Shown one piece after another: positions 23,117-27,742 of a stretch of DNA of 27,742 nt. The DNA lies in assembly GCA_964450355.1 (NCBI GenBank), contig CAYVDH010000024.1, positions 1-27,742 on the forward strand, written 5' to 3'. A program made the translations under genes and the position numbers. Position 1 is the stretch's first letter. Every line of letters starts with the position of its first letter. The notes under the pieces were generated by a model. It made no database searches. It was not told the origin of the DNA and worked only from the letters and a program-made list of their open reading frames with translations. The stretch comes from CAYVDH01 sp964450355 (GTDB lineage Bacteria; Bacteroidota; Bacteroidia; NS11-12g; UBA955).

Positions 23117-25471
23117 TTAAATTAATTCAACTAATTCTAAATTTATCATTGCAACACTTTCCGTTTCTTCAGCTAACATTCTTTCCATTGTCAACCTTGC
23201 CATTAAATAACTCACTGTTGATTCTGCACCTTGATTCAAGTTTACATTATGCTCTTCTACACCATCGTAACAACCACCAGTACAAGGATTATAGACAATT
23301 TGATTTAAATGATTATTACCCAAAAACCAACTAAAAGCTGTAATGGCTTTTTGTTTGTAAATATCTTTTTCAAACACTGCATAAAATTTCTCTAATGCCA
23401 TTATTGTATAAGCTACATCAATAGGTTGCTCACCACCAACAGTATTTTCTACTAAAATATTTTTTTGCATCCACGTTTTATTGGACACTACTTTAATTTT
23501 ATCTTCATTCATAACAATCGATAATAAAAATTCAAAACTTTCTTTGGCAATGGTTTTATATTCTTCATTTTCAGTACTCAAATAGGCACAAAGCATTGCC
23601 TCCGGCAAAAGACTATTTCCATAAGTTAAATACGATTCAAACCATTGCCATTGGTTCGTTTTTTCGTGTTTATACATTTGCATAATTCGGTTAGAAAAGG
23701 TTTTTAGCAAGTGTAAATTTTCTTCATTATTTTGATAATGTAAACCTTTAATCATAAATGCCATTGCTCTTGTAGAATGAATTTTTACTAAATGTGGCAA
23801 TGCTCTTTGCATTAAATGTTCGGCTTCTATGCTTAAATTAATAGGTAAAATTTCTTTTAAATAAACAACAAAACCCAAAGCCCAAATAGCCCTACCAGTG
23901 CTATCTTCCAAGTTTTCTGCATTGTTTTGATTAGTAAATTGTTTTTCAGCATTTACATAATTTAAAAAACAATTATTGACTTGCAAACAGTATTTAATGA
24001 ATTGCAAATACTTATGAATTAAAATTAAATCGTTTTCATTGTGATACAATTCGTAATGCTGACAAATAGCAATTAAAGCCCTTGCATTATCATCTAATGT
24101 ATAACCAGAACTCTTATCAGGATTTGCAATTTTTGAAAACTGTATCATTCCAAAATGAGTAGTCATTTTTTTAATATGACTTAAATTTATTTTTGGAATA
24201 CGATAATTAATTTGGAAACAGTTACTAACTAATTTTTTAAAAAGTAGTGTGTGCGCAATGGCTGAATTTTGCCAAGCTGTAGCAGCCATTTTCTGAAAAC
24301 TTTTGATAGAAATTTTGGCTCTTAATTTTTCATTTTTTATCAAAGAAATAATTGCTTTTGATAATTGTTCCGAGTTTTCAAAATCAATAATAATTCCATT
24401 ATCAGTTCCCAATACTTCTTTGGCGTGTGGAATGGGTGTAGAAATTACAGGGCAACCACAACCTACCGCATATGAAAACGTACCGCTTACGGCTTGATTT
24501 GGATCTTTGGAAGTAAACAAATAAATATCGGTCAATTGCAAATATTCTAATAATGTTGGCAGTTGCAAATACTCATTTATAAAACGAACATTGTTTTCAA
24601 TACCCAATGTTTTCACTTTTTCTTCCAACATATTTCTGTATTTTTCTCCTTCATTTTTCACAATGGTTGGATGAGTTTTTCCTAATATCAAAAACAATGT
24701 TTTAGGAAAAATTTTAATTACTTCTGGCAATGCATCTAATGTTGTTTCTATACTTTTACTACTACTCAACAAACCAAATGTAGATAGCACCATTCTATCG
24801 GCTAATTGAAAATTTTCTTTTACTTTTTCTCTATTTAATGTTGATACTAAATGCGTTCCGTGTGGTATTACGGTTATTTTAAAAGCAGCAATTCCATATT
24901 CGTTTATTAAAATATTGGCAGCATCGTTGGTCATAACAATGATAATAGAAGCAATGGCTGCCATATCCAATACTTTAATTTTTAGAGCTGCATTGGCATT
25001 AGATAATACGGTATGAAAAACAAATACAATAGGTTTGGTTATACAATTAAACAAATCTTTAAACTCTTTTTCCTTTTTCTCAAAAAAACCAAATTCGTGT
25101 TGCATTACCACCAATTTTATGTTTTCATTTTTATTGATTTGAAAAGCAGTTTTTATAAATGAATTTCGGTTATCGGTATTTAAAATATATTGAGCAGATT
25201 GATTATAAATATGCTGTTCATGTTCTGATTCTAATGCGCAAACAGCACATCGAAAAGTATTTTCAAATTGGTTATTTATAGCATTGATTAAATCTTGTGA
25301 GTAAGTAGCGATACCACATTCACGAGGTGGATAGGATGTAATAAATAGTATTTCGGGCAGTATATTTTTAGCTTGAAAATTCACATATTTATTTAAAGAT
25401 AAAAAAGCCGTTGTAGATTTTAAGAAATCGTTATTCACATTTGAATTAAATGGCATTATATCGTTATCCAT
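23117..25471 (-). CDS. GT4 glycosyltransferase fused to an (alpha/alpha)6-type C-terminal domain
   Basis: A 784-residue protein with two halves. Residues ~38-410 are a GT-B glycosyltransferase of the GT4 type: ILFITSYPPRECGIATYS at the N-terminal nucleotide-sugar-side loop, FGLLSSSKSIETTLDA, and SGTFSYAVGCGCPVISTP near 329. The canonical EX7E glutamates are not evident there; the SGT...G.PVIST form is a recognisable variant subfamily. Residues ~430-770 are helical hairpins with LDDNARALIA, STGRAIWALG, QWQWFE and NLNQGAESTVSYL, resembling six-hairpin glycosidase folds. The substrate is unknown. It follows the GH130 gene by 12 bases. Inferred: the pair makes and breaks a glycan or oligosaccharide, perhaps mannose-based given GH130 chemistry. 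Confidence 0.8.
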   Translation of the reverse strand: MDNDIMPFNSNVNNDFLKSTTAFLSLNKYVNFQAKNILPEILFITSYPPRECGIATYSQDLINAINNQFENTFRCAVCALESEHEQHIYNQSAQYILNTDNRNSFIKTAFQINKNENIKLVVMQHEFGFFEKKEKEFKDLFNCITKPIVFVFHTVLSNANAALKIKVLDMAAIASIIIVMTNDAANILINEYGIAAFKITVIPHGTHLVSTLNREKVKENFQLADRMVLSTFGLLSSSKSIETTLDALPEVIKIFPKTLFLILGKTHPTIVKNEGEKYRNMLEEKVKTLGIENNVRFINEYLQLPTLLEYLQLTDIYLFTSKDPNQAVSGTFSYAVGCGCPVISTPIPHAKEVLGTDNGIIIDFENSEQLSKAIISLIKNEKLRAKISIKSFQKMAATAWQNSAIAHTLLFKKLVSNCFQINYRIPKINLSHIKKMTTHFGMIQFSKIANPDKSSGYTLDDNARALIAICQHYELYHNENDLILIHKYLQFIKYCLQVNNCFLNYVNAEKQFTNQNNAENLEDSTGRAIWALGFVVYLKEILPINLSIEAEHLMQRALPHLVKIHSTRAMAFMIKGLHYQNNEENLHLLKTFSNRIMQMYKHEKTNQWQWFESYLTYGNSLLPEAMLCAYLSTENEEYKTIAKESFEFLLSIVMNEDKIKVVSNKTWMQKNILVENTVGGEQPIDVAYTIMALEKFYAVFEKDIYKQKAITAFSWFLGNNHLNQIVYNPCTGGCYDGVEEHNVNLNQGAESTVSYLMARLTMERMLAEETESVAMINLELVELI

Positions 25472-25483
25472 GGTTTTCTTTTT

Positions 25484-26518
25484 TTAATTTTTGTTTAATT
25501 TTAATTCTGTCAGTAGTTCTTTTATACTTAAAGAAGCTACAGCAATTCTTTCGTCCGCAGCTCCATAATAAATATAGAGTGTATCGCCTTCTACCACCGC
25601 ACCAGTAGGAAAACAAACATTGTTTACTTCGCCTTTTAATTCCCATTCTTTTTCAGGAAAAAATAATGCATAAGGCAAACGAGCAATTTCTTTTTGTGGG
25701 TTTTTTAAATCTAATAATGCAGCACAAGCCGAGTAAACATAACCATTAACAGTATCGTGTACACCGTGATAAATTAATAACCAACCTTCGGCAGTTTCAA
25801 TAGGCGGGCAACCACTACCAATATAGCTTACTTCGTGAGGATACTTTGGTAATAGCACCACAAACTCATCAAAATGTAAAAAATAATTTTGCCAAAAATC
25901 AATGGTTAAATCTTCTAATTTTTCAATTGCAACTACAATTTGTATATCCGGTTTTATACGATGCAAAAAACAAAATTTTCCATCAATTTTTCTTGGAAAA
26001 AAAATTAAATTTTTAACCCACAAAAATATTTTTCGATCTTGTTTTTCGTGGCTTTTTTGGTAGTCGTTATACCGAATATATTTATCGTTAATACTACCTT
26101 CCGATTCTGCAAAATGTTTGAACTCTTCATATGTTATTTGTGGCACTATGATTCCGTGTTTTACCCAATGTAGTAAATCGGAAGAAGTAGCTAAAGAACC
26201 CAACGCATTGATTCCATTAAAAGCGGTGTAAGATAAATAATACATGCCTTCAATTTTAACAATACGTGGGTCTTCAAGCCCTTGGAATTCATAATCAGCT
26301 TGTGGAATTAGTACAGGTTTATTACTTCTAGTTAGCACCTTCATTGGTGCAGACAAAGTGCAATATCCTATGGTAGAATAATTATCCTTGGCAACAGCTC
26401 TATAGAATAAATGAATAGTATTGTCCACTTTTATAACCGCAGGATTCAAAACTCCTTCGCTTTCAAAACGGTTTTCAGTTTTGGCCAATATTATCCCCAA
26501 TTTATTTACGGTTACCAT
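25484..26518 (-). CDS. GH130 family glycoside phosphorylase
   Basis: A 344-residue five-bladed beta-propeller enzyme. Family landmarks in order: LNPAVIKVDNTIHLFYRAV (about 24-42), GLEDPRIVKIEG with E82-D83-P84-R85 (D83 is the candidate catalytic acid), YLSYTAFNG, KNLIFFPRKIDGKFCFLHR (about 170-190), GSGCPPIETAEGWLLIYHGV and a C-terminal YIYYGAADERIAVA. Characterised GH130 members phosphorolyse beta-mannosides (mannosyl-glucose, mannosyl-GlcNAc or beta-1,2-mannan) to mannose 1-phosphate. No signal peptide is present, so it works in the cytoplasm. It lies 9 bases after the Lys-rich small gene and 12 bases before the glycosyltransferase gene, so it is cotranscribed with a probable synthase. The exact subfamily cannot be fixed by eye. 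Confidence 0.87.
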   Translation of the reverse strand: MVTVNKLGIILAKTENRFESEGVLNPAVIKVDNTIHLFYRAVAKDNYSTIGYCTLSAPMKVLTRSNKPVLIPQADYEFQGLEDPRIVKIEGMYYLSYTAFNGINALGSLATSSDLLHWVKHGIIVPQITYEEFKHFAESEGSINDKYIRYNDYQKSHEKQDRKIFLWVKNLIFFPRKIDGKFCFLHRIKPDIQIVVAIEKLEDLTIDFWQNYFLHFDEFVVLLPKYPHEVSYIGSGCPPIETAEGWLLIYHGVHDTVNGYVYSACAALLDLKNPQKEIARLPYALFFPEKEWELKGEVNNVCFPTGAVVEGDTLYIYYGAADERIAVASLSIKELLTELKLNKN

Positions 26519-26527
26519 ATTTATTTT

Positions 26528-26656
26528 TTATGAAACAATTTTCCCAATATTGTTTTTATCTTTCTTTTTTTGAGCTTTATCAGCTTTTTTTTCTTTAGGC
26601 GATTTTGCAGGGGCTTTCATTCCCGATTTTGGTTTGCCTTCTTTTTGTTTTGACAT
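26528..26656 (-). CDS. 42-residue lysine-rich small protein
   Basis: An ATG at 26656 opens a 42-codon frame, MSKQKEGKPKSGMKAPAKSP..., ending at TAA 26528. About 16 of 42 residues are Lys, with Ala, Pro and Ser and no hydrophobic core, so it should be highly basic and disordered. That suggests binding to nucleic acid or acidic polymer, but no family is recognised with certainty. It lies 41 bases after the cupin stop and 9 bases before the GH130 start, on the same strand, which supports it as a real gene of the operon. Confidence 0.6.
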   Translation of the reverse strand: MSKQKEGKPKSGMKAPAKSPKEKKADKAQKKKDKNNIGKIVS

Positions 26657-26697
26657 CTTTTTTATTTTTTAATTGTTAATGAAATATTCTTGTTTAC

Positions 26698-27042
26698 TTA
26701 TTCTTCATAACCACTTTTTATAATGGAGGTAATCATTTTAAACTGTTCGTTGGCGATAAAACTATGTTTGGCATTAGCAGGAATAATAATGCCTTCGCCT
26801 AATTTTAATAACAAAATTTTATCATCAATTTGTAGTTCAGCCGAGCCATCTATAATTTGCACATAAGTATCAAAAGGACTTGCTTTTTCGCCCAACTCTT
26901 CACCTATGGACATAGAAGTTGCAGTAATATTCCCTGTTGTTTTTTTTATAATCGTTCTTGTTACTACAGCATTTGGCATATATTCAATAATTTCAACAAT
27001 GATATGTGCCTTACTTTTTTCCAACTCTTTTTCAGCTTTCAT
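26698..27042 (-). CDS. cupin-domain protein
   Basis: A 114-residue single-domain cupin. The core reads MSIGEELGEKASPFDTYVQIIDGSAELQIDDKI followed by LKLGEGIIIPANAKHSFIAN, the two cupin motifs. In the first motif the usual metal-binding histidine(s) before PFD are replaced (GEKASPFD instead of a SEHTAPFD-like sequence), leaving only the motif 2 histidine in AKHSF, so metal binding may be lost or altered. Small cupins of this type occur in stress-response gene groups; the ligand is unknown. It starts one base upstream (in transcription order, downstream) of the stop of the broken universal stress gene and reads on to the Lys-rich protein. Confidence 0.8.
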   Translation of the reverse strand: MKAEKELEKSKAHIIVEIIEYMPNAVVTRTIIKKTTGNITATSMSIGEELGEKASPFDTYVQIIDGSAELQIDDKILLLKLGEGIIIPANAKHSFIANEQFKMITSIIKSGYEE

Positions 27043-27043
27043 T

Positions 27044-27507
27044 TTACTTTTTTTTAGGTATTACATAAATTGAAACAACAGATTGCTTGAGTAAATGATG
27101 TGCAGTATTACCTACAAAAAAATCTTCAAAACCATTTCTACTATGTGTTTTAAAACCATTCAATCACATTTTTGATTTTTGGAAGTTTTTTAAAATAACA
27201 TCAACAATATTGCCTCAAACAACTAGTGTTATAATTTATTTATCGTTTAAATGAATTTTAGTTTTTCCTAAAAAAGCATTAACACCTATTTCAAATTCTT
27301 TCATCTCACTTGACCCAAATAACAAGATTGACTAAAACCTTCAAAACCCATTATTGGTTCATAAACAGAAGATGAATAATACTCCACATTTTAAATTTTA
27401 TGAATTAAAATAAGTTAAGCTTTTATTGCTTTTGCTAATAAATAGCTATGCTCTACAACAGTTTGAGTAGACGGTGCATAATCTAAGGCTATTAACATTT
27501 TTTTCAT
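27044..27507 (-). pseudogene. universal stress protein (UspA family), broken
   Basis: From ATG 27507 the minus strand opens with MKKMLIALDYAPSTQTVVEHSYLLAKAIKA, the classic Usp N-terminal strand and helix, then stops (TAA). Further pieces follow in shifted frames: SSVYEPIMGFEGF, SSEMKEFEIGVNAFLG, and the C-terminal HSRNGFEDFFVGNTAHHLLKQS...VYVIPKKK, equivalent to the ATP-loop (G-x2-G-x9-G) and last strand of the fold. At least five stops and a frameshift interrupt it. The stop of the final piece (27044-27046) is one base from the cupin start, the spacing expected of an intact ancestral operon. It is therefore a recently dead gene between live ones. Confidence 0.85.
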
Positions 27508-27574
27508 TTTAATTTATTTTTATTCTGTGAAGTATCTATCACCATAAATTTATTTTTTAAAGAATAAAGATTTA

Positions 27575-27742
27575 TTAAAACACATTAGAAAAATTATATT
27601 TTACAGATAAATTGTTATCTAACGACCAAATACCAGGTGTATTCCATGCTATTCTGCCAGCTTCCTCTTTTTGATATAATGAACCTACTGTTCCACTTAG
27701 TTTTACATTTGTGCCATTTACTTCAACTTTAATTTCTTTAGC
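27575..27742 (-). CDS. BON-domain protein, C-terminal part (cut by window edge)
   Basis: The last 55 residues of a protein whose start lies beyond the window: AKEIKVEVNGTNVKLSGTVGS..., then AGRIAWNTPGIWSLDNNLSVKY and the stop at 27575. The pattern V.V.G..V.L.GTV.S followed by A.W..PG.W.V.N.L.V is the end of a BON (OsmY-type) domain. Such proteins are usually periplasmic, bind envelope or phospholipid surfaces and are stress-induced. It is the first visible gene of the minus-strand stress cluster and lies 67 bases before the broken universal stress gene. Confidence 0.82.
   Translation of the reverse strand, partial: AKEIKVEVNGTNVKLSGTVGSLYQKEEAGRIAWNTPGIWSLDNNLSVKYNFSNVF

Noticed and set aside
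1..27742. CRISPR arrays, prophage genes, integrase or attachment sites
   Set aside because: No regularly spaced repeat set, phage structural gene or integrase was seen on either strand. The only repeats found are the 101-bp pair, the 19-bp inverted repeat and protein-level domain repeats.

Overview
The window is AT-rich bacterial DNA from a member of the Bacteroidota. The evidence is fourfold: four secreted proteins end in type IX secretion (T9SS) sorting domains, there is a carboxypeptidase-regulatory-like/TonB-dependent receptor, promoters fit the phylum's TTTG / TAnnTTTG pattern, and Shine-Dalgarno sequences are mostly absent. The order or family cannot be fixed from the sequence.

Layout. 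(1) 1-840 is a decayed restriction-modification tail: a broken hsdS 3' end, an intact GxxExxY nuclease-fold gene, and a second truncated copy of the hsdS-end/GxxExxY-start junction as a ~100 bp direct repeat. (2) 886-10840 (+) holds a free-standing lysine-ketoglutarate-reductase-like enzyme, a 1862-residue repeat-rich T9SS surface protein, and a tightly coupled pair of membrane vWA protein and radical SAM enzyme. (3) 10842-13136 (-) is a TonB-dependent outer-membrane receptor, convergent with the radical SAM gene with one base between the stop codons. (4) 13189-13355 is a tRNA-Leu(CAA) with its own promoter and terminator. (5) 13357-21634 (+) encodes an ECF sigma factor, overlapping it a candidate dual-membrane-spanning anti-sigma factor, two paralogous T9SS cargo proteins and a PKD-repeat T9SS cargo protein. 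(6) 21635-23100 is a gene graveyard on the minus strand: a wrecked IS630-family transposase with a perfect 19-bp inverted repeat, and a wrecked membrane-protein gene. (7) 23117-27742 (-) is a stress-type cluster, read in the order BON-domain protein (cut by the window edge), broken universal stress protein, cupin, 42-residue Lys-rich protein, GH130 glycoside phosphorylase, and GT4/(alpha/alpha)6 glycosyltransferase.

The best candidate for a new system is region 5. The same two-part element, TGTCACA - 16 bases - CGTCTAT, lies in front of the sigma gene (13357-13386) and in front of the PKD cargo gene (20094-20123). In both cases the start codon begins exactly 27 bases after the C of CGTCTAT. 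This reads as the sigma factor's own promoter: an autoregulated unit in which a trans-envelope sensor (cytoplasmic domain, inner-membrane helix, long periplasmic linker, outer-membrane-barrel-like domain) would release a sigma factor that switches on itself, the sensor and three secreted surface proteins. The promoter match, spacing and gene order are seen directly; the regulatory logic is inferred.

Several ordinary genes (886, 7783, 13136) have a TAnnTTTG box ending 4-6 bases before the start codon, which implies leaderless mRNAs and helps fix the starts.
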